Source of the DNA: Salibaculum sp031581025
GTDB lineage: Bacteria; Pseudomonadota; Alphaproteobacteria; Rhodobacterales; Rhodobacteraceae
Length of the DNA: 10,686 nt
Direction: 5' to 3' (one strand)
Assembly (NCBI RefSeq): GCF_031581025.1
Contig: NZ_JAVLCA010000060.1
Shown: positions 5,012 through 10,686 of the stretch, piece by piece
How positions within the stretch are numbered: the first letter of the stretch is position 1
How the letters are laid out: each line of letters starts with the position of its first letter
The notes under the pieces: model-generated
What the model was told of the DNA's origin: nothing
The model's input: only the letters and a program-made list of their open reading frames with translations
Databases searched by the model: none
Program-made: the position numbers and the translations under genes

Positions 5012-7438
5012 TTAGTCGTGCAGCCCAAGTTCATTGGCGGTCTTCCAGATCCGCCAATGATCATGCGGCATGTTGGTATGCGTGTTGCCAAAGGCACGGA
5101 ATGCATCCTGCACAGCGTTGGAGAAACACGGCACACCACCGACATGCGGGCTTTCACCCACGCCCTTGGCACCGATGGGATGATGCGGGCTGGGCGTTAC
5201 GGTGTAGTCAGTCTCGTAGTTGGGCACCTCCCACGCGGTTGGCAGGAAGAAGTCCATCAACGTCCCGGTTTTGACGTTGCCCATGTCGTCATAGGCAATC
5301 TCTTGGCCCAGTGCGACAGCCAACGCCTCGGTCAGGCCGCCATGGACTTGCCCTTCGATGATCATCGGGTTGATCCGCGTGCCACAGTCATCCAGCGCAT
5401 AGAAGCGGCGGATTTCTGTCACGCCTGTATCCACGTCGATATCCATCACACAGACATAGGCGCCGAATGGGTAGGTCATGTTTGGCGGATCATAGTAGCT
5501 GACCGCCTCAAGCCCCGGTTCCATGCCCGGAATGGCCTGATTGTAGGCGGCAAAGGCGATTTCCTTCATCGTCTTGAACTTTTCAGGCGCACCTTTGACG
5601 ACAAAACGATCGACATCGAATTCAACGTCATCGTCGTGCACCTCAAGCAAATACGCCGCGATCATCTGTGCCTTGGCGCGGATCTTGCGCCCGGCCATGG
5701 CCGTGGCAGCCCCAGCCACCGGGGTGGAACGCGATCCATAAGTGCCAAGGCCATATGGCGCGGTGTCCGTATCACCTTCTTCTATGGTGATGCTGTCCGC
5801 TGGCAGACCAATTTCTGAGGCGAGGATTTGCGCGAAGGTCGTCGCATGTCCCTGACCCTGAGAAATCGTGCCAAGCCGCGCAATCGCCGAGCCCGTCGGG
5901 TGGATACGGATTTCACAGCTGTCGAACATGCCAAGGCCAAGAATATCGCAGTTCTTGACCGGCCCCGCACCGACGATCTCGGTGAAGAACGACAAACCGA
6001 TGCCCATCAGCTTGCGGGTCTTGCCGGCCTTGAAATCCTCAACACGCTGCGCTTGTTCGGCGCGCAGCCCGTCATAGTCAACGGTCTTAAGCGCCTTGTC
6101 CCAAGCGGTGTGATAATCACCCGAGTCGTATTCCCAACCCAAAGCCGCTGTGTAGGGGAATTGCTCTTTTTTGATAAAGTTGATCCGTCGCAGCTCTGCC
6201 GCATCCATGTTCAACTTGATCGCCAGAACCTCGATCATGCGTTCGATGAAATAGACCGCCTCGGTCACCCGGAAGGAGCAGCGATAGGATACGCCCCCCG
6301 GTGCCTTGTTGGTGTAGACGCCGTCCACCTCTAGGAAAGCTGTGGGGATATCATAAGAGCCGGTGCAGATATTCATGAACCCGGCCGGGAATTTCGTTGG
6401 ATCGGCACAGGCGTCAAAGCCGCCATGATCCGCTGTCACATGACAGTGCAGACCAGTGATCTTTCCGTCTTTGGTGGCCGAGATCTTGCCCTTCATCCAG
6501 TAGTCACGGGCGAAGGCCGTTGTCATCAGGTTGTCCATCCGGTCTTCGATCCACTTGACCGGCTTGCCCGTTACGATAGAGGCCACAACCGAGCAGACAT
6601 ACCCGGGATACGCCCCCACCTTGTTGCCAAAGCCGCCACCAATATCAGGTGAGATGACGCGAATGTTATGCTCTTCCATCCCGGAAATTAGCGCCACGAT
6701 CGTGCGGATCGCGTGCGGCGCCTGAAAGGTGCCCCAAAGCGTCAGCTTGCCGTTGACTTTATCCATCGAGGCCACGCAGCCGCAGGTTTCCAGTGGGCAA
6801 GGATGGGTCCGGTGGTAATACATCTCTTCTTCGGCCACGATCTCGGCGTTCGAGATGACCTCGTCGGTGGTGTGCTTGTCGCCCGCTTCCCATGTGAAGA
6901 TATGGTTGGCGTGCTTGCGCGAGCCGTGGGCCCCGTCAGGAATAGAGCCATCCTCGGCCACCAGATCCTCGCGCAATACGACGTCTGATTTCAGGGCCTC
7001 GAACGGGTTCACCAGAACTGGCAGTTCCTCGTAGTCGACAACGACAGCTTCCATGCCGTCCGAAGCCGCGTAGCGATCTTCGGCCACGACAAAGGCCACC
7101 TCTTGGCCTTGAAACAGCACCTTGCCATCGGCCAAAACCATCTGCTTGTCACCGGCCAGTGTCGGCATCCAATGCAGGCCAAGCGGTTCCAGGTCAGCGG
7201 CTGTCAGCACGGCCAGAACGCCGGGCACTTCCAGAGCGGCAGATGTGTCAATATTCTTGATTCTGGCGTGCGCATGAGGAGAGCGGACGAAATCGCCAAA
7301 GAGCATGCCATCCAGTTTGACATCATCAACGTAGTTGCCCTTGCCATGGGTAAATCGGGCGTCCTCGACCCGCTTGCGCGAGCAGCCCATGCCTTTGAGG
7401 TTATCGACGCGTTCGTCGCGAGTGACTTCGTCTTTCAT
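5012..7438 (-). CDS. coxL: CoxL, large molybdenum/copper subunit of form I CODH
   Basis: The product is 808 residues, against 809 in Afipia carboxidovorans, and belongs to the xanthine oxidase family. It holds the MCD cofactor and the Cu-S-Mo site that oxidises CO with water to CO2. The form-defining loop is SYRCSFR (384-390) with Cys387 as the Cu ligand. Form II proteins have AYRGAGR here. Other landmarks are GTFQAPHA with Gln239, IGGGFGNKVGAYPGY (266-280), SQGQGHATTFAQ (526-537), the glycine-rich GTYGSRSTPVAGAA (565-578), and GAKGVGESPHVG (757-768) with the catalytic Glu762. The start at 7438 is chosen because a strong AAGGAGG lies 7 nt upstream and the protein then aligns end to end with known CoxL. 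The longer frame from 7789 is coxS antisense-frame sequence. The ATG overlaps the coxS TGA by 4 nt. Position 384 is Ser where the usual signature has Ala. Confidence 0.98.
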   Translation of the reverse strand: MKDEVTRDERVDNLKGMGCSRKRVEDARFTHGKGNYVDDVKLDGMLFGDFVRSPHAHARIKNIDTSAALEVPGVLAVLTAADLEPLGLHWMPTLAGDKQMVLADGKVLFQGQEVAFVVAEDRYAASDGMEAVVVDYEELPVLVNPFEALKSDVVLREDLVAEDGSIPDGAHGSRKHANHIFTWEAGDKHTTDEVISNAEIVAEEEMYYHRTHPCPLETCGCVASMDKVNGKLTLWGTFQAPHAIRTIVALISGMEEHNIRVISPDIGGGFGNKVGAYPGYVCSVVASIVTGKPVKWIEDRMDNLMTTAFARDYWMKGKISATKDGKITGLHCHVTADHGGFDACADPTKFPAGFMNICTGSYDIPTAFLEVDGVYTNKAPGGVSYRCSFRVTEAVYFIERMIEVLAIKLNMDAAELRRINFIKKEQFPYTAALGWEYDSGDYHTAWDKALKTVDYDGLRAEQAQRVEDFKAGKTRKLMGIGLSFFTEIVGAGPVKNCDILGLGMFDSCEIRIHPTGSAIARLGTISQGQGHATTFAQILASEIGLPADSITIEEGDTDTAPYGLGTYGSRSTPVAGAATAMAGRKIRAKAQMIAAYLLEVHDDDVEFDVDRFVVKGAPEKFKTMKEIAFAAYNQAIPGMEPGLEAVSYYDPPNMTYPFGAYVCVMDIDVDTGVTEIRRFYALDDCGTRINPMIIEGQVHGGLTEALAVALGQEIAYDDMGNVKTGTLMDFFLPTAWEVPNYETDYTVTPSPHHPIGAKGVGESPHVGGVPCFSNAVQDAFRAFGNTHTNMPHDHWRIWKTANELGLHD

Positions 7439-7929
7439 TCCGCCGCCTCCTTGGCTGCATTCATCTCCGCCGCAGCGTGCTGAATGGCTTTGATGATGTT
7501 TTGGTAGCCCGTGCAGCGGCAAATATTGCCAGCCATGCCAAACCGGATTTCTTCCTCGGTCGGGTTGGGGTTCTCTTCCAAAAGCTTCGTTGCGCGGGTG
7601 ATCATTCCCGGTGTGCAGTAGCCACACTGCAGCCCATGATGCTCTTTGAACGCGTTTTGCAACGGGTGCAGGTCGTCGGGGCCACCGATCCCTTCGATCG
7701 TCGTGATGTCGGCGCCATCGGCCTGCACCGCGAACATCGTACAGGCTTTCACCGATTTTCCGTCGATCGTGACGCTGCAAGCACCACAATGGGACGTTTC
7801 GCAGCCAATATGCGGCCCGGTGATATTCAGCCGCTCGCGCAGCGTGTAGATCAACAATTCGCGTGGCTCGGCAAGAAACTCTTCGACTTTGCCGTTCACA
7901 GTAAATTTGACGTGCATCTTGTTGGACAT
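7435..7929 (-). CDS. coxS: CoxS, small iron-sulfur subunit of CODH
   Basis: The 164-residue product carries two 2Fe-2S clusters that pass electrons from the Mo/Cu site in CoxL to FAD in CoxM. The N-terminal plant-ferredoxin domain has Cys43, Cys48, Cys51 and Cys63 (CETSHCGAC plus KAC). The C-terminal helical domain has Cys102, Cys105, Cys137 and Cys139 (QCGYC and ICRCTG). All eight ligands are present at essentially the positions of the Afipia carboxidovorans protein (166 residues). A GGAGG ribosome site (7936-7940) precedes the ATG, and the gene starts 12 nt after the coxM stop. Its TGA overlaps the coxL ATG, which suggests coupled translation of the two subunits. Confidence 0.98.
   Translation of the reverse strand: MSNKMHVKFTVNGKVEEFLAEPRELLIYTLRERLNITGPHIGCETSHCGACSVTIDGKSVKACTMFAVQADGADITTIEGIGGPDDLHPLQNAFKEHHGLQCGYCTPGMITRATKLLEENPNPTEEEIRFGMAGNICRCTGYQNIIKAIQHAAAEMNAAKEAAE
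7446..7452 (-). promoter_or_regulatory. Ribosome binding site fixing the coxL start
   Basis: The minus strand reads AAGGAGG, a near-perfect Shine-Dalgarno, 7 nt before the ATG at 7438 and inside the last codons of coxS. It decides between the 808-residue CoxL and the longer open frame. Confidence 0.8.
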
Positions 7930-7941
7930 ATTATTCCTCCG

Positions 7942-8796
7942 TTACGCCCGCGACCAAGCGCGTTCGATGGCGCGTCGCAAAATGACGCCGGCCACATGGT
8001 TTTTGAAAGCGACAGGGCCCCGGTTGTCTTCGCTGGGGTCAATGTCGCCCAGCATGGCCTGCATCGCTGCCTTGATGGCAGCGTCATCCACGGCCGTCCC
8101 GACAAGCGCGGCTTCTGCGTCTGGTGAATGGATCGGAATATCGCTGAGGTTGGTCATCGCGATTGAGGCGCTTGTGCAAACCCCGTTCTCTTTCACGATT
8201 TGCACAGCAGCGGCCGCCGTAGCGTAATCCCCGATCTTGCGCTTTTGCTTCTCGTAGGCGTGGCCGCCCTTGGGACGCGGAATGGTCACGCTGGTCAAGA
8301 CTTCGTCATCTTCCCGCGCAGTCATATACGCTGCTTCGTAAAATTCCCGTGCAAGGATGTCGCGCGCGCCATCCGGCCCAATCACGGACATGGTCGCATC
8401 AAGGCACTGCATGAGGCCCGGCATGTCATTGACCGGGTCGCCATTGGCAACATTCCCGCCCATGGTGCCCATATAGCGCACCTGAGGATCGGCAATTTGC
8501 AAAGCCGTCTCGCGCAGGATGGGTGCAGCGTCTGCCAGCCCTTCGTGGCTGATCAGGTCCATTTGGGTCACCATGGCCCCAATCTCGATCGTGTCGGCAC
8601 CAATTTCGATGTCTGACAGCCCTTCGATATCCTGAAGGTCGATCAGATGCGGCACATCGGCCATGCGCAGCTTCATCATGGGGATGAGGCTGTGGCCTCC
8701 GGCCATGACGCGAGCGTCATCCCCGTGTTCTTCGAGCAAGGACAGCACGGATGCCATGTCCTTGGGGCGATAATATTCAAACGCCGCTGGAATCAT
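7942..8796 (-). CDS. coxM: CoxM, medium FAD-binding subunit of CODH
   Basis: The 284-residue product is the flavoprotein subunit, which receives electrons from CoxS and gives them to the quinone/respiratory side. The FAD-binding motifs AGGHS (32-36) and TMGGN (111-115) fall at the residue numbers known for Afipia carboxidovorans CoxM (AGGHS and TIGGD). The remaining features fit the FAD_binding_5 and CO_deh_flav_C domains: DPVNDMPGLMQCLDATM in the middle and the C-terminal AFKNHVAGVILRRAIERAW. A GGGAGGAGATAGCTG leader gives a strong ribosome site before the ATG at 8796. It is the first gene after the 135-nt regulatory gap and so heads the structural operon. Confidence 0.97.
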   Translation of the reverse strand: MIPAAFEYYRPKDMASVLSLLEEHGDDARVMAGGHSLIPMMKLRMADVPHLIDLQDIEGLSDIEIGADTIEIGAMVTQMDLISHEGLADAAPILRETALQIADPQVRYMGTMGGNVANGDPVNDMPGLMQCLDATMSVIGPDGARDILAREFYEAAYMTAREDDEVLTSVTIPRPKGGHAYEKQKRKIGDYATAAAAVQIVKENGVCTSASIAMTNLSDIPIHSPDAEAALVGTAVDDAAIKAAMQAMLGDIDPSEDNRGPVAFKNHVAGVILRRAIERAWSRA

Positions 8797-8864
8797 CAGC
8801 TATCTCCTCCCTAAAACGAATGCTCTAGCTACGTCAGAGACTGCGGGCGTCGCCATGCGGACAC

Positions 8865-8870
8865 ATTAAA
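8865..8870 (-). promoter_or_regulatory. Candidate -10 element of the coxM promoter
   Basis: The minus strand reads TTTAAT within an AT-rich patch of the coxC-coxM gap. The position 17 bp upstream reads AAACCC, a poor -35, and the nearer LytTR-like repeat ends just above it. A weak -35 next to an activator site is typical of activated promoters. Transcription would start about 60 nt before the coxM ATG. No start site can be read from sequence alone. Confidence 0.35.
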
Positions 8871-8894
8871 ATTTCAATGAAACGTTGGGGTTTT

Positions 8895-8929
8895 GCACGA
8901 AATGCGCCCCTATTGGCACGAAATGCGCC
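8895..8929 (-). promoter_or_regulatory. Two 14-bp direct repeats, 21-bp period: likely LytTR operator
   Basis: On the plus strand GCACGAAATGCGCC occurs at 8895-8908 and again at 8916-8929, identical in all 14 positions and offset by exactly 21 bp (two helical turns). On the transcribed strand each reads GGCGCATTTCGTGC, and its CATTTCGTG core resembles the AlgR box CCGTTCGTC. LytTR proteins typically bind two direct repeats of about 9 bp with 12-13 bp between them. The pair ends 2 bp before the coxC stop codon and lies upstream of coxM, so CoxC, which has a LytTR domain, is the obvious candidate ligand. The assignment is inference from spacing, location and neighbour. Confidence 0.6.
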
Positions 8930-8931
8930 GC

Positions 8932-10047
8932 TTATGGCGCAAGCGCATCCTGTGTCGTCTTAAGCTTGGTGCGGCTTACCAGCGCAGGTGGTATATCATC
9001 GCCTTCAAACACGCAGCGGCCCTTATCCTTGACGCGTTCAAACCGGGCCACCCGGCCCGGATTGACCAGATAGCTGCGGTGCGTTTGCAAAAAACCTGCG
9101 GGCAAAAGGCATTTGGCAGCTTCACTGATCGACCACGTGCAAAACAACCGCTCTTGCGCCGTGTAGACCTGCGTATAATGCGCGTCCGCGCGGACAAACA
9201 GAATGTCCTTTGCGCTCAGGTAGACTTTGCTGCCATCACGCTCGCACAAAACATGCGTGTCGTCTGGAACTTGTTCGGTCGGTGCGGGTTCGGCTGCGTC
9301 TTTTGCCGCAGCAGGTTGGCGGGTGGGCCCTTCGGCGGGCAGCAGATAGGTCACACTGACCCAAAGACAGGCTCCGAAGATTACAAAACTGAAAAAGATG
9401 ACCCCAAGCGCAAGGGTCTCATTGCTCATCAGCGGTCCGAATTCTCCGGTATCTGGCATCGCGACAAACCGGGTGCCCGCCATCGCCAAGAAATGAACAG
9501 CAATGACGGCGAAGGCAAAAAACAGCGTTCCCAAAAGAATATTTCGGTTGGTCCGATGGCCATAGGCGACCCAAAACGCCATGATGCACAGGCCAATGGC
9601 AACGACAGAGGAGATCACCAGCCCCGGCCAAGTATAGACGGCCCGACACAGCTGAAGCCCGGCCATTCCAATATAATGCATCGCAAGAACACCGCCCCCG
9701 ACAATCGCACCGGCGCAGGTGATGACCAACGGCGTGCGCTCGGCAAAATGCAAAAGCATCAAGGCGGCCCCGACAATCAGAATGGCGGTCAAGGCCGAGA
9801 TAAGCGTCACGGCAGCGTCGTAGTAAAACAGAACGGGCATTTGCAGCCCGAGCATGGCGATAAAGTGCATCGCCCAAATCCCGCCCCCTAGGGCCACGGC
9901 CGCCAAGGCGACAGACAGCTTTTTTGCCATGACCGCGCGTTGCTGCAGCCCACGGGTCAGCGACAAGCCGGTAAAACCGGCTGCCAACGCCACGATTCCG
10001 GCCATGCTTGTCAGAAAAGCGCTGTGCGATGTCTGCAGGTACTCCAT
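8932..10047 (-). CDS. coxC: CoxC, MHYT membrane sensor with LytTR DNA-binding domain
   Basis: The product is 371 residues. Residues 1-236 form about seven transmembrane helices of the MHYT domain, with the repeated signature at MHFIAM (60-65), MHYIGM (123-128) and VHFLAM (184-189). The domain is thought to bind a metal, probably copper, and sense a diatomic gas or redox state. After a Pro/Ala-rich linker (about 237-263) comes a LytTR DNA-binding domain (265-368) with VYLSAKDILFVRADAHYTQV and the conserved HRSYLVNP (323-330). This MHYT-LytTR layout is that of CoxC and CoxH in Afipia carboxidovorans. Presumably it activates the coxM promoter lying directly downstream. The ATG at 10047 places Met 10 residues before helix 1, as usual. 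A TTG at 10083 would add 12 residues and has no better ribosome site. Confidence 0.9.
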   Translation of the reverse strand: MEYLQTSHSAFLTSMAGIVALAAGFTGLSLTRGLQQRAVMAKKLSVALAAVALGGGIWAMHFIAMLGLQMPVLFYYDAAVTLISALTAILIVGAALMLLHFAERTPLVITCAGAIVGGGVLAMHYIGMAGLQLCRAVYTWPGLVISSVVAIGLCIMAFWVAYGHRTNRNILLGTLFFAFAVIAVHFLAMAGTRFVAMPDTGEFGPLMSNETLALGVIFFSFVIFGACLWVSVTYLLPAEGPTRQPAAAKDAAEPAPTEQVPDDTHVLCERDGSKVYLSAKDILFVRADAHYTQVYTAQERLFCTWSISEAAKCLLPAGFLQTHRSYLVNPGRVARFERVKDKGRCVFEGDDIPPALVSRTKLKTTQDALAP

Positions 10048-10062
10048 GGTATACAGGATGAT

Positions 10063-10080
10063 CAATGTTTGTGCACATTG
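10063..10080. promoter_or_regulatory. Inverted repeat just upstream of coxC
   Basis: CAATGT (10063-10068) and ACATTG (10075-10080) form a perfect 6-bp dyad with a 6-bp spacer, 16-33 bp before the coxC ATG. An 8-bp palindrome ATTGCAAT (10077-10084) overlaps it. It could be an operator for coxC or a 5'-leader structure. The rest of the 190-bp gap (10048-10237) holds no convincing promoter. It does have a short GC hairpin (10199-10212, GCGCC ATTC GGCGC) without a U-tract. Confidence 0.3.
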
Positions 10081-10237
10081 CAATTCCCAAGTGACGGTCG
10101 CATCATCTTGCTGAGCGCGCTGTGATCAGCCGTGTCCCCGACTTCCTTGGTGCGGGCGGTTCACCGGAAGCTGACCGGGATGCGGCACATATATCCAAGC
10201 GCCATTCGGCGCCGTCTGCTTGACAGGCAAATCACGC

Positions 10238-10495
10238 TTAACTTGCCAGTTTTTCCTGCCCCGCGAACGGGCTGAGTCCCAACCAGGTCTGCATGGAACG
10301 GATCAGGCCCGAAGATCCCACCAACAGCAGCGCCTCGCGGTCGACAGCATCAGAGACCGACCGCAGGCCCATCCAGATTTCGGTCATCGTGCGTAGATCC
10401 ACGGTGGCGTAAAGATCGACGTCAAAGCCGGGGTCGATGTGGCACAGGTCAACCGTGCGGTCCGGCTCGACGATCAGCCACCAGTTGCGCTGACG
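10238..10495 (-). pseudogene. C-terminal remnant of an HxlR-type regulator
   Basis: The minus-strand frame ending in TAA at 10240-10238 reads back 85 codons to an in-frame TGA at 10498-10496. It contains WWLIVEPDRTVDLCHIDPGF, DVDLYATVDLRTMTEIWMG and SMQTWLGLSPFAGQ. From memory this resembles the SCP2-like C-terminal half of winged-helix HxlR-family transcription regulators in Rhizobiales and Rhodobacterales. The DNA-binding N-terminal half is absent and no start codon fits a complete protein. Homology-like sequence stops at the palindrome 10490-10499, after which the DNA turns AT-rich, so the gene was probably cut by a recombination or insertion event. Confidence 0.6.
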
Positions 10496-10499
10496 TCAG
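10490..10499. repeat. 10-bp perfect palindrome at the remnant's broken end
   Basis: CTGACGTCAG is its own reverse complement and sits exactly where the HxlR-like reading frame ends and AT-rich DNA begins. Two more short palindromes follow, CATTTAAATG (10525-10534) and GACTAAGTC (10535-10543). Short palindromes are common by chance. The junction position is what makes this one notable. Confidence 0.4.
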
Positions 10500-10561
10500 A
10501 CAAAATTTTTTAAGTTACTTGCTACATTTAAATGGACTAAGTCTCGGATTTAGCGAGTAAT

Positions 10562-10686
10562 TCAGCGAGACGGCCATGCGAAGTGGAAGTATCGGACATA
10601 GTACTCGTCGTATAAGTACTTCAGGTCATCCTCCCAATCGGAAATGGCGTCATCATAGCCACGCGACTGCACCTTCTTGAAATTTT
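10562..10686 (-). CDS. C-terminal end of an unrecognised minus-strand gene
   Basis: An open frame enters from the right edge and ends in TGA at 10564-10562, giving 41 residues. The tail is strongly acidic and aromatic: DDAISDWEDDLKYLYDEYY is followed by VRYFHFAWPSR. This composition is unlike chance translation, so I think it is real coding sequence, but I do not recognise the family. The region has lower GC than the cox genes and lies beyond the truncated HxlR remnant, consistent with accessory DNA. No clear terminator hairpin follows the stop. Confidence 0.6.
   Translation of the reverse strand, partial: NFKKVQSRGYDDAISDWEDDLKYLYDEYYVRYFHFAWPSR

Noticed and set aside
5006..5818. 270-codon plus-strand ORF antisense to coxL
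   Set aside because: It is a shadow of the conserved CoxL C-terminal half and has no recognisable motif.
7439..7789. 117-residue N-terminal extension of CoxL
   Set aside because: It is an alternative frame of coxS. The start at 7438 has a strong ribosome site and gives the family length.
8937..8950. Possible third unit of the 21-bp direct repeat
   Set aside because: Only a few scattered matches to GCACGAAATGCGCC, and the segment is inside the coxC coding end.
8893..9891. 332-codon plus-strand ORF antisense to coxC
   Set aside because: Its translation is low-complexity and family-less, while the opposite strand encodes a clear MHYT-LytTR protein.
10048..10083. TTG start for CoxC giving 383 residues
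   Set aside because: ATG at 10047 places the first membrane helix as usual in MHYT proteins, and no better ribosome site supports the TTG.
10199..10212. GC hairpin as a terminator for the HxlR remnant
   Set aside because: Only a 5-bp stem with no U-tract on the minus strand.
1..10686. tRNA, rRNA, CRISPR array or complete insertion sequence
   Set aside because: No cloverleaf-like, ribosomal, regularly spaced repeat or transposase sequence was seen on either strand.

Overview
The window carries most of an aerobic form I carbon monoxide dehydrogenase (CODH) gene cluster, written right to left on the minus strand. The order is coxC, coxM, coxS, coxL, coxD, coxE, coxF, a mocA-like cytidylyltransferase, an unannotated 33-codon ORF, coxG and a coxI/xdhC gene. 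Gene content, order and GC-rich coding suggest an alphaproteobacterium, most probably a marine Roseobacter-type Rhodobacterales. This is inferred from gene families and layout, not from a database comparison. CoxL carries the copper-binding loop SYRCSFR with Cys387, which separates true form I CODH from the related form II (AYRGAGR) enzymes.

Layout: positions 1-78 hold the C-terminal end of a plus-strand gene whose stop codon overlaps the stop of coxI tail to tail. Positions 75-8796 are a compact minus-strand operon. Most junctions are 4-20 nt overlaps. The exceptions are a 44-nt coxL-coxD spacer containing a 12-bp hairpin with a GAGA tetraloop on the mRNA strand, and the mocA-coxG gap, which is filled by a 33-codon ORF with its own ribosome binding site. 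The 135-nt gap before coxM holds two perfect 14-bp direct repeats exactly 21 bp apart, the spacing expected for a LytTR-family activator. The next gene upstream, coxC (8932-10047), encodes an MHYT membrane sensor fused to a LytTR DNA-binding domain, so sensor and likely operator are adjacent. Positions 10048-10237 are intergenic. Positions 10238-10495 encode the C-terminal remnant of an HxlR-type regulator that stops at a 10-bp palindrome. Beyond it lies AT-rich DNA with the C-terminal end of an unrecognised gene (10562-10686). This right edge looks like a recombination boundary.

How the genes work together: CoxM (FAD), CoxS (two 2Fe-2S clusters) and CoxL (Mo/Cu site) form the enzyme that oxidises CO to CO2. 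MocA makes the cytosine dinucleotide form of the molybdenum cofactor. The XdhC-family proteins CoxF and CoxI probably bind or hand over the cofactor. CoxD (MoxR-type AAA+ ATPase) with CoxE (von Willebrand A protein) completes the Cu-S-Mo site. CoxG links the enzyme to the membrane or quinone pool. CoxC probably senses a gas or redox signal and activates transcription. coxB, coxH and coxK are not in the window.
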